From positions 62,001 through 126,000 of the forward strand of contig CAVQSZ010000037.1 in NCBI GenBank assembly GCA_963716115.1: a DNA stretch of 64,000 nt, written 5' to 3'. This document shows, piece after piece, positions 35,777-44,840 of this stretch. The notes beneath the pieces were generated by a model. The model worked only from the letters and a program-made list of their open reading frames with translations. It ran no database searches and was not told the DNA's origin. The stretch comes from AP-15 sp963716115 (GTDB taxonomy: Bacteria; Pseudomonadota; Alphaproteobacteria; ATCC43930; CGMCC-115725). How positions within the stretch are numbered: the stretch's first letter is position 1; each line of letters begins with the position of its first letter. The position numbers and the translations under genes are program-made.

Positions 35777-36571
35777 ATGAGCGACACCAAGAAGCCGATG
35801 AAGCGCAAGGAATATGAAAAAGCGCTGCGCAAGCTGCAGGTGGAGCTGTGCGCGCTGCAGGATTGGGTCCGGCACGAGGGCCTGCGCGTGGTCGTGATCT
35901 TCGAAGGTCGCGACGCGGCCGGGAAGGGCGGCGCGATCAAGGCCATCACCGCGCGGGTCAGCCCCCGCGTGTTCCGCGTCGTGGCGCTGCCGGCGCCGTC
36001 CGACCGCGAGAAGGGGGAATTGTATTATCAGCGCTACGTGACGCGCCTGCCGACGGCCGGCGAGATCGTGATCTTCGACCGCAGCTGGTACAACCGGGCC
36101 GGCGTCGAGCACGTCATGGGCTTTTGCACCGATGCGCAATACCGCCGCTTCCTCCAGGTCTGCCCCGAGTTCGAGGTGTTCATCGCGGATGGCGGCATCC
36201 AGCTGATCAAATACTGGCTGGAAGTGAGCGACGAAGAGCAGAAGCGACGGTTTCTGGCCCGCATCGAGGATCCGGTGCGGCAATGGAAGCTGAGCCCGAC
36301 GGATCTGGCCTCGCGGAGCAAATGGTTCGAGTACTCGCGGGCGCGCGACGCGATGTTCGCGGCGACCAACACGAATTTCGCGCCCTGGCACATCATCCGC
36401 TCGGACGACAAGCGGCGGGCGCGCCTCAACTGCATCCGCCACCTGCTCGACCAGATCCCCTACAAAAAAGTGCCGCGTGAGAAGGTGAAGCTCCCCGACC
36501 GCTCGATGAAGGGCGCCTACGACGATGTGGCGTCGCTCAAAGGCCTGCGGTTTGTCGCGGAGACCGCGTAG
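35777..36571 (+). CDS. ppk2: Polyphosphate kinase 2 family protein
   Basis: A 264-residue PPK2 enzyme that transfers phosphate between polyphosphate and nucleotides in the cytosol. Walker A EGRDAAGKGG lies at 43-52, the DRSWYNRAGVE lid/Walker B block at 101-111, and the PTDLASRSKWFEYSRARDAMF segment completes the signature. The one-domain length points to the short PPK2 class. The ATG at 35777 has GGGAGG 6 bp upstream; the frame is open well before it inside the cotransporter gene. Being next to a phosphate carrier supports a polyphosphate role. Confidence 0.93.
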   Translation: MSDTKKPMKRKEYEKALRKLQVELCALQDWVRHEGLRVVVIFEGRDAAGKGGAIKAITARVSPRVFRVVALPAPSDREKGELYYQRYVTRLPTAGEIVIFDRSWYNRAGVEHVMGFCTDAQYRRFLQVCPEFEVFIADGGIQLIKYWLEVSDEEQKRRFLARIEDPVRQWKLSPTDLASRSKWFEYSRARDAMFAATNTNFAPWHIIRSDDKRRARLNCIRHLLDQIPYKKVPREKVKLPDRSMKGAYDDVASLKGLRFVAETA

Positions 36572-36605
36572 GGCGGCCAAGGCGATCGGCGGGAAAGGGA
36601 TGAAC

Positions 36606-39356
36606 ATGTCTGAAGCAGCGCGCGTCGCGCCCGAGACGGCGGCGGCGCCCTGGCATGCCGTCGCGGCCGCTGAGGTCATCGGCCGGCTGCGGACGGACCC
36701 GGCCAACGGGCTCGACGCCGGCGAGGCGTCGCGGCGCCTTGCCGAGCACGGCCCCAACCGCCTGCCGGAGGGGAAGAAGCGGGGGCCGCTGAAGCGGTTC
36801 CTGGCTCAGGTGAACAACGTCCTGGTCTACGTGCTGCTCGGCGCCGGCTTTGTGAAGCTGATGGTCGGCCTGTGGCTCGACGCCGCGGTCATCCTGGGGG
36901 TGGTGGTCATCAACGCCCTGCTCGGGTTCCTTCAGGAGGGCAAGGCGGAGAAGGCGCTCGATTCGATCCGCAACATGCTTTCCGCCGAGGCGCGGGCGGT
37001 GCGCGGCGGCGAGACCCGCCTGATCGCAGCCGAGGAGCTGGTGCCGGGCGACGTGGTGCTGCTCGAATCGGGCGACCGCATCCCGGCCGACCTCCGCCTC
37101 GTCGAGGTAAAGAACCTGCGGACCGAAGAGGCGGCGCTGACCGGGGAATCGGTGCCGATCGACAAGACCACCGGCGCGGTCGCTGAGAAGGCCACGGTCG
37201 GCGATCGGGAAGGCATGGCCTTCTCCGGGACCTTGGTCTCGTCCGGCCGCGGCAAGGGTGTGGTCGTCGCCACCGGCAGCGACACCGAGCTCGGACGGAT
37301 CAACCAGCTGATGGCCGGGGTGAGCGCGCTCGACACGCCGCTCTTACGCCAGATCAAGAGCTTCGGGTATGCGATCACCGCCGTGATCGCGGTGGTGGGC
37401 GCGCTCGTCTTCGCCTATGGACGATGGGTCCGGGGGATGGATTTCATCCCGATTTTTCAGGCGGTCGTCAGCATCGCGGTGTCGGTGATCCCGGAGGGGC
37501 TGCCGGCGCTGATCACCGTCACCCTGGCGATCGGCGTGCAGCGCATGGCCCGGCGCAACGCCATCATCCGCCGGCTGCCGGCGGTCGAGACCCTGGGCTC
37601 GGTGTCGCGGATCTGCTCCGACAAGACCGGCACCTTGACCCTGATGGAGATGATGGTGGTGTCGGCGGTTACGGCCGGATCGGCCTACAAGGTCACCGGC
37701 CAGGGCTACGCACCCGAAGGCGAGGTGCTGAAGGACGGGGCGCCGGCAGGGGAGGATCCGGTCCTCGAGCTGATGGGGCGCGTCTCGATGCTGTGCAACG
37801 ATGCCGAAATCCGCCGGGAAGAAGGCGCCTGGAAGGTGGAAGGCGACCCGACCGAGGGGGCTCTCTACCCGTTCGGCAGCAAGCTCGGCCTCGAACGGCA
37901 AGCCGAGCAGACCGCCTATCCGAGGCTCGATGCGATCCCGTTCGAATCGGAGCACCGGTTCATGGCGACCCTGCACCGGGACAGCGCCGGCAAGCAGCTC
38001 CTTTTGGTCAAGGGCGCGCCGGAGGCGATCTTCGAGCATTGCGATCGCCAGGCGAGCAGCGACGGGCCGCCGGGGCTTCTCGATCGCGCCCGTTTCGAGA
38101 GGGCGTCGGACGCGCTCGCGGCGCAGGGCGAGCGCGTGCTGGCGCTCGCCTGGTCCGCGGAGCCGGGGCTCGCCGCGGGCAACCTTGCTCCCTCCGACCT
38201 GCCGAAGAACCTGGTTCTGCTCGGGCTCATCGGCCTGCTCGACCCGCCCCGCAAGGAAGCCATCGAGGCGGTGGCGGAATGCCACGCGGGCGGCATCCGG
38301 GTGACGATGATCACCGGCGACCACCGGATCACCGCGGCCGCGATCGCCAAGCTCTTGGGGATCGGCGACGGGGCAACCGCGATCACCGGAGCCGAAATCG
38401 AGGATATGGACACCGCGACCTTGCAGGAGCGGGTCCGCGAGGTCGATGTCTTCGCGCGCGCCAGCCCCGAGCACAAGCTCCGCCTCGTCAAGGCGATCCA
38501 AGCCAATAAGCAGGTCGTGGCGATGACCGGCGACGGGGTGAACGACGCGCCGTCGCTCAAGAAGGCCGATGTCGGCGTGGCGATGGGGATCAAAGGCACC
38601 GAGGTCACCAAGGAGGCGGCCGAGATGGTGCTGGCCGACGACAATTTCGCGTCGATCACCGCCGCCGTCAAAGAAGGGCGCACCGTCTACAACAACATCG
38701 AAAAGGCCATGCTCTTCATGCTGCCGACCAACGTCGCCCAGGCGCTCGTCATCATGGCGGCGATCTTTATCGGCTTTACCGCGCCGATCACCGCGCCGCA
38801 GATCCTCTGGGTCAACATGGTGACCTCGGTGGCGCTCGGGCTCGTCATCTCGTTCGAGCCGCACGAGCTCGACGTGATGCAGCGGCAGCCGCGCGCGGTC
38901 GACCGCCCGATCCTCGACGGCTTTGGGCTGTGGCGCGTCGTCTTCGTCGGGCTGGCGCTGCTCGCGCTCACCCTGTGGGCGTTCTTCTGGATGAAGTCGC
39001 AGGGCGCCTCCGACGAGCTGGGGCGGGCGGTCGCGGTCAATGCGCTCGTCATCGGGCAGGTCTTTTATCTGCTCAACAGCCGCTACAAGCTCGATTCGTC
39101 GCTGTCGCTCAAGGCGCATCTCGGCAACAAATATCTGGCGATGGGGATCGCCGCGGTCGTCGTCCTGCAGCTGTTGTTCACCTATACGCCGCCGTTTCAG
39201 GAGCTCTTCGAGACCGAGGCGATCCCGCTCCGGGTGTGGCCGTGGCTGTTCGTCGGCGGCCTCGTGTTCTTCCTTGTCGTGGAGCTGGAAAAGCTGATCA
39301 TTCGTATGGCGCGTCCGGCGCCGGCCGTTCCGGCTCTGGCGGAATCGGCGGCATGA
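36606..39356 (+). CDS. Cation-translocating P-type ATPase (P2, Ca2+/Na+/K+-like)
   Basis: A 916-residue P-type ATPase. It has the N-terminal cation ATPase domain, the actuator TGES near 179-182, phosphorylated Asp339 in CSDKTGTLT, the KGAPE nucleotide-site motif and GDGVND near 642-647, with a transmembrane block of about ten helices. The PEGLP motif in helix 4 places it in the P2 group (SERCA, PMCA, Na+/K+ or Mn2+ pumps), not among heavy-metal pumps. The ATG at 36606 is preferred to that at 36600 because of the AAAGGGA spacing. It lies 34 bp after the PPK2 gene. The transported ion is not certain. Confidence 0.92.
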   Translation: MSEAARVAPETAAAPWHAVAAAEVIGRLRTDPANGLDAGEASRRLAEHGPNRLPEGKKRGPLKRFLAQVNNVLVYVLLGAGFVKLMVGLWLDAAVILGVVVINALLGFLQEGKAEKALDSIRNMLSAEARAVRGGETRLIAAEELVPGDVVLLESGDRIPADLRLVEVKNLRTEEAALTGESVPIDKTTGAVAEKATVGDREGMAFSGTLVSSGRGKGVVVATGSDTELGRINQLMAGVSALDTPLLRQIKSFGYAITAVIAVVGALVFAYGRWVRGMDFIPIFQAVVSIAVSVIPEGLPALITVTLAIGVQRMARRNAIIRRLPAVETLGSVSRICSDKTGTLTLMEMMVVSAVTAGSAYKVTGQGYAPEGEVLKDGAPAGEDPVLELMGRVSMLCNDAEIRREEGAWKVEGDPTEGALYPFGSKLGLERQAEQTAYPRLDAIPFESEHRFMATLHRDSAGKQLLLVKGAPEAIFEHCDRQASSDGPPGLLDRARFERASDALAAQGERVLALAWSAEPGLAAGNLAPSDLPKNLVLLGLIGLLDPPRKEAIEAVAECHAGGIRVTMITGDHRITAAAIAKLLGIGDGATAITGAEIEDMDTATLQERVREVDVFARASPEHKLRLVKAIQANKQVVAMTGDGVNDAPSLKKADVGVAMGIKGTEVTKEAAEMVLADDNFASITAAVKEGRTVYNNIEKAMLFMLPTNVAQALVIMAAIFIGFTAPITAPQILWVNMVTSVALGLVISFEPHELDVMQRQPRAVDRPILDGFGLWRVVFVGLALLALTLWAFFWMKSQGASDELGRAVAVNALVIGQVFYLLNSRYKLDSSLSLKAHLGNKYLAMGIAAVVVLQLLFTYTPPFQELFETEAIPLRVWPWLFVGGLVFFLVVELEKLIIRMARPAPAVPALAESAA

Positions 39357-39379
39357 GGCGGCTCGGACGGGTATAGACG

Positions 39380-40396
39380 ATGACACCGGACAGCTACTCG
39401 ACGCGGCCGCTGCCCCCGCGCGATCAGCTCGAGGCTTGGCGCGAGTGGTATCGGCCGGTTCTCGACCTCGTGCCGAAGGGTCCGGTCGGCGACGGGTTTC
39501 CGGCCGAAATCCAGCTCTGGAAGCTGGGCGGGCTGGCGCTCAGCCGAACCTCCGCGCCATCCGTTGATGTGGTGCGGGCAAGGGGCAATCTCCGGCGCGA
39601 CCCCGTCGACCACTGGGTCGTCAGCTATTGCATTCGCGGCGCGCATCTCGCCGACACGGCGGGACGCACGCTCGAAGTTCCCGCGAGGGTGCCGTTCATC
39701 TGGTCGTTGGGACAGGAATTCCGGCACGAGCGGACGCATGTCGACAGAATTCAAATCCTCTTGTCGCGCGACGCCTTCCCGGACCAGGCGCCCGTGCTCG
39801 ATGCTGCCTGCGGGTCGGTCCTGGACACGCCGCTGGGGCATCTGCTCGGCGATTACATGATGGCGGTGGAGCGCCGCCTCCCGGCCGTGAGCGAGGCTGA
39901 TGGCCCCCGGCTCGCCAATGCCGCGGGCGCGATGGTCGCCGCCGCGGTCGCGCCGTCGGCCGAGCGGGTCGCCGTCGCCCGGCGGCAGATCGACCTCGGC
40001 CGCAAGGACCGGGTGCGCCGGGCGGTCCACAGGCACCTGCGGACGCCGACCTTGGGGCCGAACACGCTGTGCCGCCTCGTCGGGATGTCCCGGTCCAACC
40101 TCTATCTGCTGTTCGAGGACGAGGGCGGCGTCGCTCGCTACATTCAGCGCCAGCGTCTCTTCGAGGCGCGCGCCGTGCTGTCCGATCCGGCCGACGCCAG
40201 GACGATCTCGGCGATCGCCGAGGATTTGTGCTTCGCCGACCCTTCGAGCTTCAGCCGCGTCTTCAAGCGGGAGATCGGCTGCAGCCCCGGCGAAGCGCGA
40301 TCGGCCGCCCAGGCCGGGCTGGCGCCGCCGGCCGCGCCGCAACGCCGCGCCCCGTCGGAAGACGCCGACTTCAGCGAGCTCCTGCGCGGATTCTGA
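39380..40396 (+). CDS. AraC family transcriptional regulator
   Basis: A 338-residue regulator with an N-terminal AraC-binding-like domain (about 30-200) and a C-terminal pair of helix-turn-helix motifs (RRAVHRHLRTPTLGPNTLCRLVGMSRSNLYLLFE; then IAEDLCFADPSSFSRVFKREIGCSPGEAR). It starts 23 bp after the ATPase gene on the same strand, so it may be part of that operon. The inducer and the regulated genes are unknown. Confidence 0.9.
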   Translation: MTPDSYSTRPLPPRDQLEAWREWYRPVLDLVPKGPVGDGFPAEIQLWKLGGLALSRTSAPSVDVVRARGNLRRDPVDHWVVSYCIRGAHLADTAGRTLEVPARVPFIWSLGQEFRHERTHVDRIQILLSRDAFPDQAPVLDAACGSVLDTPLGHLLGDYMMAVERRLPAVSEADGPRLANAAGAMVAAAVAPSAERVAVARRQIDLGRKDRVRRAVHRHLRTPTLGPNTLCRLVGMSRSNLYLLFEDEGGVARYIQRQRLFEARAVLSDPADARTISAIAEDLCFADPSSFSRVFKREIGCSPGEARSAAQAGLAPPAAPQRRAPSEDADFSELLRGF

Positions 40397-40841
40397 GCGT
40401 CCCGCCGGGCGCGCCGGGCGGCGCGTCCACATCCTTGCCCCGACCCGGTGACGAGGGCCGCCGCGCAGCGCGGCTAGAGCGGATTTCTATCGGGTTGCAT
40501 GGTCGGATCGAGATTGCTTCGTCGCTGCGCTCCTCGCAATGACAAGGATAAATGTTGTCATTGCGAGCGAAGCGAAGCAATCTCGTCAAAGTTGCAAACC
40601 TACTCGATCGAAATTTGCTCCAAGATTGGGACGCCCGGTCGCCTTCCAGGATTCCAGGCTCATCCCCGGCGCCCCGACCCTAATACAGTGCGCCCGGCAG
40701 CCGCAGGCCAAGACCGGCGGCGGCGGTCCGGATGGCGGCGCGAATCGAGGTTGGAAGGATGAGGTTCAAGACCGCGGCGCTGGCTGCCTGCACGGCCGTC
40801 ATGATGCCGTCGCCTGGCCCCGGTGCATGGAGGACCTGGCC
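40397..40841. other. Intergenic region with GTCATTGCGAG-type repeat
   Basis: 445 bp between the AraC and DUF1269 genes. A short inverted form of the GTCATTGCGAG element lies at 40511-40586, with arms reading AGATTGCTTCG...CTCGCAATGAC and GTCATTGCGAG...CGAAGCAATCT. The remainder has no gene I can support; promoter(s) for the DUF1269-SHOCT-arc genes should lie here. Confidence 0.6.
40511..40586. repeat. Intergenic repeat (GTCATTGCGAG type), inverted pair
   Basis: Two near-perfect inverted copies separated by about 15 bp. They form a long hairpin and carry the same ends as the elements at 25081 and 26757. Confidence 0.75.
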
Positions 40842-41318
40842 ATGTCCGATCTGCTCGTCATCGAGTTCCCGACCGAAGCAAAGGCGGAGGGCGTGCGCGA
40901 GATCCTGCTCGCCATGCAGGAGGAATACCTGATCGAGCCGGGCGATGCCGTCATCGCGGTCAGGGACGCAACCGGGCGGATGAAGCTCAACCAGCTGCTC
41001 CAGCCCGCGGCGCAGGGTGTGGCGCCGGGGATGTTCTGGGGCGCGCTGATCAGGCTGGTTTTGATGGCGCCGCCTTCCGGCGCGCTTGACGGCCGGCTGA
41101 CCGATCTCGGCGTCAACGACGAATTCGTCAAGCAGGTTGCGAGAACGCTGCAATCCGGCAACGCCGCGCTGCTCCTGCGGATCCGCAAGACGACGACCGA
41201 CAAGGTGCTGGCCGGCCTGCGCGGCGTCGGCGGCACGGTGCTGCGCAGCTGGTTCGACGAAACCAAGGAAGAGTCATTGCAGGCGGCGCGGACGGCGCCT
41301 GTAGAAATCGGAGGTTAA
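40842..41318 (+). CDS. DUF1269 domain protein
   Basis: A 158-residue protein beginning SDLLVIEFPTEAKAEGVREILLAMQEEYLIEPGDAVIAV, the standard opening of DUF1269 (membrane-related, unknown function). It has a Gly-rich central hydrophobic hairpin (APGMFWGALIRLVLMAPPSGAL) and the usual LTDLGVNDEFVKQV block. The ATG at 40842 is preferred because GGAGG lies 9 bp upstream; the ATG at 40827 is possible. The SHOCT-protein gene starts 1 bp after its stop, so the two are coupled. Proteins of this kind are often found with stress or arginine genes. Confidence 0.85.
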   Translation: MSDLLVIEFPTEAKAEGVREILLAMQEEYLIEPGDAVIAVRDATGRMKLNQLLQPAAQGVAPGMFWGALIRLVLMAPPSGALDGRLTDLGVNDEFVKQVARTLQSGNAALLLRIRKTTTDKVLAGLRGVGGTVLRSWFDETKEESLQAARTAPVEIGG

Positions 41319-41319
41319 A

Positions 41320-41700
41320 ATGTTGTTCGCCGGCGGTTTCACTTTCCCCAACTTTCTGGCCGATGCCTTTTCGATATTTATCTTCGTGGTTTGGTTCTGG
41401 TTGCTGATCACGGTGTTCGGCGACCTGTTCCGGCGGCGCGACATCTCCGGCGTGGGCAAGACGATTTGGGTTGTCGTGCTGATCGTGCTCCCTTATTTGG
41501 CGGTGTTCGGCTACCTTATCTCGCAGGGCCGCGGCATGGCGGAGCGGCAAACCCAAAGGGCTCAGCAAGCCCGCGACGAGGTTCGCCAGGTGGTCGGCTT
41601 CAGCGTCGCCGACGAGCTCGAAAAGCTCGAACGGTTGAAACAATCGAATGCGATTTCGAGTGAGGAATACACGCGGCTGCGCGCTCGAGCTGTGCAGTAG
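41320..41700 (+). CDS. Small membrane protein with PLDc_N-like and SHOCT domains (copy 2)
   Basis: A 126-residue paralogue of the protein at 30174-30554, with the same length and layout: two N-terminal transmembrane helices, the conserved LISQGRGMAERQ segment and a C-terminal SHOCT motif (ADELEKLERLKQSNAISSEEYTRLRARAVQ). GGAGG lies just before the ATG, overlapping the DUF1269 stop. Codon usage is slightly less GC-rich than in copy 1. Confidence 0.85.
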   Translation: MLFAGGFTFPNFLADAFSIFIFVVWFWLLITVFGDLFRRRDISGVGKTIWVVVLIVLPYLAVFGYLISQGRGMAERQTQRAQQARDEVRQVVGFSVADELEKLERLKQSNAISSEEYTRLRARAVQ

Positions 41701-41750
41701 CCCAGACCGGTCCAATCCGCGGGCGCGCTTTGGTTTCGGGGGAAGTTGCG

Positions 41751-43229
41751 ATGGAAAGCCAACAGGTTCTCACAGGCGCCCCGGCGGCCGCGCCGGCGGC
41801 GGCGTCCGGGCAGACGCAGAAATTCTCTCTGTTCGCGCTGACCGCGATGGTGGTCGGCTCGATGGTCGGCGCCGGCATCTTCTCGCTGCCGCGGACCTTC
41901 GGCGCGGCGACCGGCGTGTTCGGCGCGATCGTCGCGTGGACCATCGCCGCGGTCGGCATGTACATGCTGGCGCGCGTGTTTCAGGCGCTCGCCGAGCGCA
42001 AGCCCGACCTCGACGCCGGCGTCTATGCCTACGCCAAGGCCGGGTTCGGCGACTATCTCGGGTTCCTGTCGGCGATCGGCTATTTCGCCAGCGCCTGCCT
42101 CGGAAATACCTTTTACTGGGTTCTGATCAAATCGACGCTCGGCGCCTTTTTCCCGATCTTCGGCAACGGCGACACCCTCGCCGCGGTCGCGGTCTCCTCG
42201 GTCGGCATCTGGATCTTTCACTTCACCGTGCTGCGCGGGGTGCAGCAGGCCGCCGCGATCAACAAGATCGTCACGGTCGCCAAGATCGTGCCGATCCTGC
42301 TGTTCATCCTGATCCTCGCGGTCGCCTTCAAAGGGCATCTGTTTGCCGCGAATTTTTGGGGCGGCGAGGGGATGCCCGAAACCAGCCTGTTCGAGCAGGT
42401 GCGCGCGACGATGCTGGTCACCGTGTTCGTCTTCCTCGGCATCGAAGGCGCGAGCGTCTATTCCCGCTATGCGCAGAAGCGCTCGGATGTCGGCACGGCG
42501 ACGATTTTCGGCTTCGCCGGCGTGACCTGCCTGATGGTGCTCGTCACCCTGCTCTCCTACGCGGTGCTGCCGCGGGCCGGGATCGCCGGCTTGCGGCAGC
42601 CCTCGATGGCGACGGTCTTGGAGGCCGTGGTCGGGCATTGGGGCCTGGTCTTTATCAGCCTCGGGCTGATCGTATCGGTGCTCGGCGCCTACCTGGCGTG
42701 GCAGATGATCGCCGCGGAGGTGCTGTTCAACGCGGCGAAGACCGACGACATGCCGAGAATCTTCGCCACCGAGAACCAGAACAAGGTTCCGGCCGCCGCT
42801 CTGTGGCTCAGCAACATCATCGTCCAGCTCTTCGTCATCAGCACCTTGTTCTCGGAGGATGCGTTTACGCTGGCGCTGAAGTTGTGCAGCTCGATGTCGC
42901 TGATCCCCTACCTGCTGGTCGCCGGGTACGGGCTGCTGATCTCGCAGCGCGGCGAGACCTATCAGACGAGGCCGCAGGAGCGCAGCCGCGACCTGAAGAT
43001 CGCTGTAATCGCCACGGTGTATACGGCGTTCCTGATCTTCGCCGGCGGCATGAAGTTTCTGCTGCTCTCGGCGATCATCTATGCACCCGGCACCTTGCTC
43101 TACTTCTGGGCGCGGCGCGAGCAGAACAGGCAGCTCTTCACGCCGGTCGAGTGGGTGGTTTTTCTGGTCGTGCTCGTCGGCGCCGTCATCGGCATCCACG
43201 GGCTCGCGACCGGCTACATCACGATTTAG
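41751..43229 (+). CDS. arcD: Amino acid antiporter, arginine:ornithine ArcD type (APC superfamily)
   Basis: A 492-residue APC-superfamily carrier with about twelve helices. The N-terminal SLFALTAMVVGSMVGAGIFSLPRTF block and ERKPDLDAGVYAYAKAGFG are typical of basic amino acid/polyamine antiporters, and the neighbouring arginine deiminase gene supports arginine/ornithine exchange. The ATG at 41751 follows GGGGAAG. It lies 51 bp after the SHOCT gene and about 100 bp (with a repeat) before arcA. Other basic amino acids or polyamines are possible substrates. Confidence 0.88.
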   Translation: MESQQVLTGAPAAAPAAASGQTQKFSLFALTAMVVGSMVGAGIFSLPRTFGAATGVFGAIVAWTIAAVGMYMLARVFQALAERKPDLDAGVYAYAKAGFGDYLGFLSAIGYFASACLGNTFYWVLIKSTLGAFFPIFGNGDTLAAVAVSSVGIWIFHFTVLRGVQQAAAINKIVTVAKIVPILLFILILAVAFKGHLFAANFWGGEGMPETSLFEQVRATMLVTVFVFLGIEGASVYSRYAQKRSDVGTATIFGFAGVTCLMVLVTLLSYAVLPRAGIAGLRQPSMATVLEAVVGHWGLVFISLGLIVSVLGAYLAWQMIAAEVLFNAAKTDDMPRIFATENQNKVPAAALWLSNIIVQLFVISTLFSEDAFTLALKLCSSMSLIPYLLVAGYGLLISQRGETYQTRPQERSRDLKIAVIATVYTAFLIFAGGMKFLLLSAIIYAPGTLLYFWARREQNRQLFTPVEWVVFLVVLVGAVIGIHGLATGYITI

Positions 43230-43245
43230 AGGCTTAACGCCGATT

Positions 43246-43311
43246 TCGTTTCCCGGCGAAGGCCGGGACCCATTTCCGCCGTAGATGCCGGCCTTCGCCG
43301 GTATGACGGGT
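43246..43311. repeat. Intergenic palindromic repeat (CCGGCGAAGGCCGG type)
   Basis: Two inverted modules, CCCGGCGAAGGCCGGG and CCGGCCTTCGCCGG, sit between arcD and arcA. A related module with CCCGGCGCAGGCCGGG lies at 60137-60235. The hairpin could tune arcA relative to arcD. Confidence 0.7.
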
Positions 43312-43333
43312 AGTGAATGCAACGGAGGTTCAC

Positions 43334-44594
43334 ATGGCCGCAACTACCGGATCATCGACTCCCTTCGGCGTCCATTCCGAGGTCGGGCAGCTGCGCAAGG
43401 TGATGGTCTGCGCGCCCGGCCGCGCGCACCAGCGCCTGACCCCCTCCAACTGCGACGAGCTGTTGTACGACGACGTGATCTGGGTCGATGTCGCCCGGCG
43501 CGACCATTTCGACTTCATGCAGAAGATGCGCGACCGCGGGGTCGAGGTTGTCGAGATGCACAACCTGTTGACCGAGACGGTGGCGCTGCCCGAAGCGAAG
43601 AAATGGATCCTCGACAACCAGGTCGTGCCGAACCAGGTCGGGCTCGGCCTCGTCGACGAGATTAAGAGCTATCTCGAAGGCCTGCCGAACCGCGAGCTGG
43701 CCGAAACCCTGATCGGCGGCCTCTCGACCTACGACTTCCCGGAGACCCATGGCGGCGAGATGCTGAAGCTCGTGCGCGAAGCGGCCGGCATCACCGAATA
43801 CCTGCTGCCGCCATTGCCGAACACGATCTTCACCCGCGACACCACCTGCTGGATCTACGGCGGCGTCACCGTCAACCCGCTCTACTGGCCGGCGCGCCAC
43901 GAGGAAACGATCCTCGTCACCGCGATCTACAAGTTCCACCCCGACTTCGCGGGCAAGGTCAACATCTGGTGGGGCGACCCGACCGAGGATCATGGGCTCG
44001 CCACCCTTGAAGGCGGCGACGTGATGCCGATCGGCAAAGGCAATCTGCTGATCGGCATGGGCGAGCGCACCTCGCGCCAGGCGATCAGCCAGCTCGCGGC
44101 GGCCCTGTTTCAGAAAAAGGCGGTCGAGCGGGTCATCGTCGCCGCGCTGCCGCGGCTGCGCGCCGCGATGCATCTCGACACCGTCTTCACCTTCGCCGAC
44201 CGCGACTGCGTGCTGCTCTATCCCGACATCGTCAACAGCATCACCGCGTTCTCCTACCGGCCGGCCGACAATCCGAGCGGGATCGAGCTGCAGAAAGGAC
44301 GAAAAGCCGTTCGTCGACGTGGTCGCCGAAGCGCTCGGCCTGAAAAAGCTGCGCGTGGTCGAGACCGGCGGCAACGCCTATATGCGTGAGCGCACGCAGT
44401 GGGACAGCGGCGCCAACCTCGTCTGCGCCTCGCCGGGCGTGGTCTTCGCCTATGACCGCAACACCTACACCAACACGCTGGTGCGCAAGGAAGGCATCGA
44501 GGTCGTCACGATCTCCGGCAGCGAACTTGGACGCGGCCGCGGCGGCGGCCATTGCATGACCTGCCCGATCATCCGCGACCCGGTCGATTATTGA
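43334..44594 (+). CDS. arcA: Arginine deiminase ArcA, one-base frameshift near residue 321
   Basis: Arginine deiminase hydrolyses arginine to citrulline and ammonia. Joined, the product is 419 residues, the normal length. Features include the SEVGQLRKVMVCAPG start, the FTRDTTCWIYGGVTVNP substrate loop, LEGGDVMPIG, the HLDTVFTF His-containing motif and the catalytic Cys near 407 in GHCMTCPI. An extra G at about 44297 (after ELQK) shifts the frame; the rest continues to the TGA at 44592-44594. Because all catalytic residues on both sides are intact, a sequence error is likely. The ATG at 43334 has GGAGG. No arcB (ornithine carbamoyltransferase) or arcC is visible. Confidence 0.92.
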
Positions 44595-44657
44595 TGATGC
44601 GGGCCGGCGTGACGAAAGAGCGCTGAAATTATGGAAATCCGCCGGATCGGCGCCGTG

Positions 44658-44820
44658 CGTCCCCCGCTTTCGCCGGGGGCAGGCTCTTCGAGACAGCCGC
44701 GTGCGCGGCTTCCTCAGAGCCTGCCCCGGCGCAGGCCGGGGATGAGGATCTTTCCTAATGCCATCAATGGAATACCTCATGCTGAGGAGCGCCCAAAGGG
44801 CGCGTCTCGAAGCACGCAAG
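44658..44820. repeat. Composite palindromic intergenic repeat (three hairpin modules)
   Basis: CCCCCGC...GCGGGGG-type arms, then a CTTCGAGACAGCCGC...GCGGCTTCCTCAG module, then CCTCATGCTGAGGAGCGCCC...GGGCGCGTCTCGAAG. The last two modules recur in inverted orientation at 59084-59197. The element covers most of the gap after arcA and the presumed start region of the next gene. Confidence 0.7.
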
Positions 44821-44840
44821 GCGGCGGTGCAGCCGAGTCT

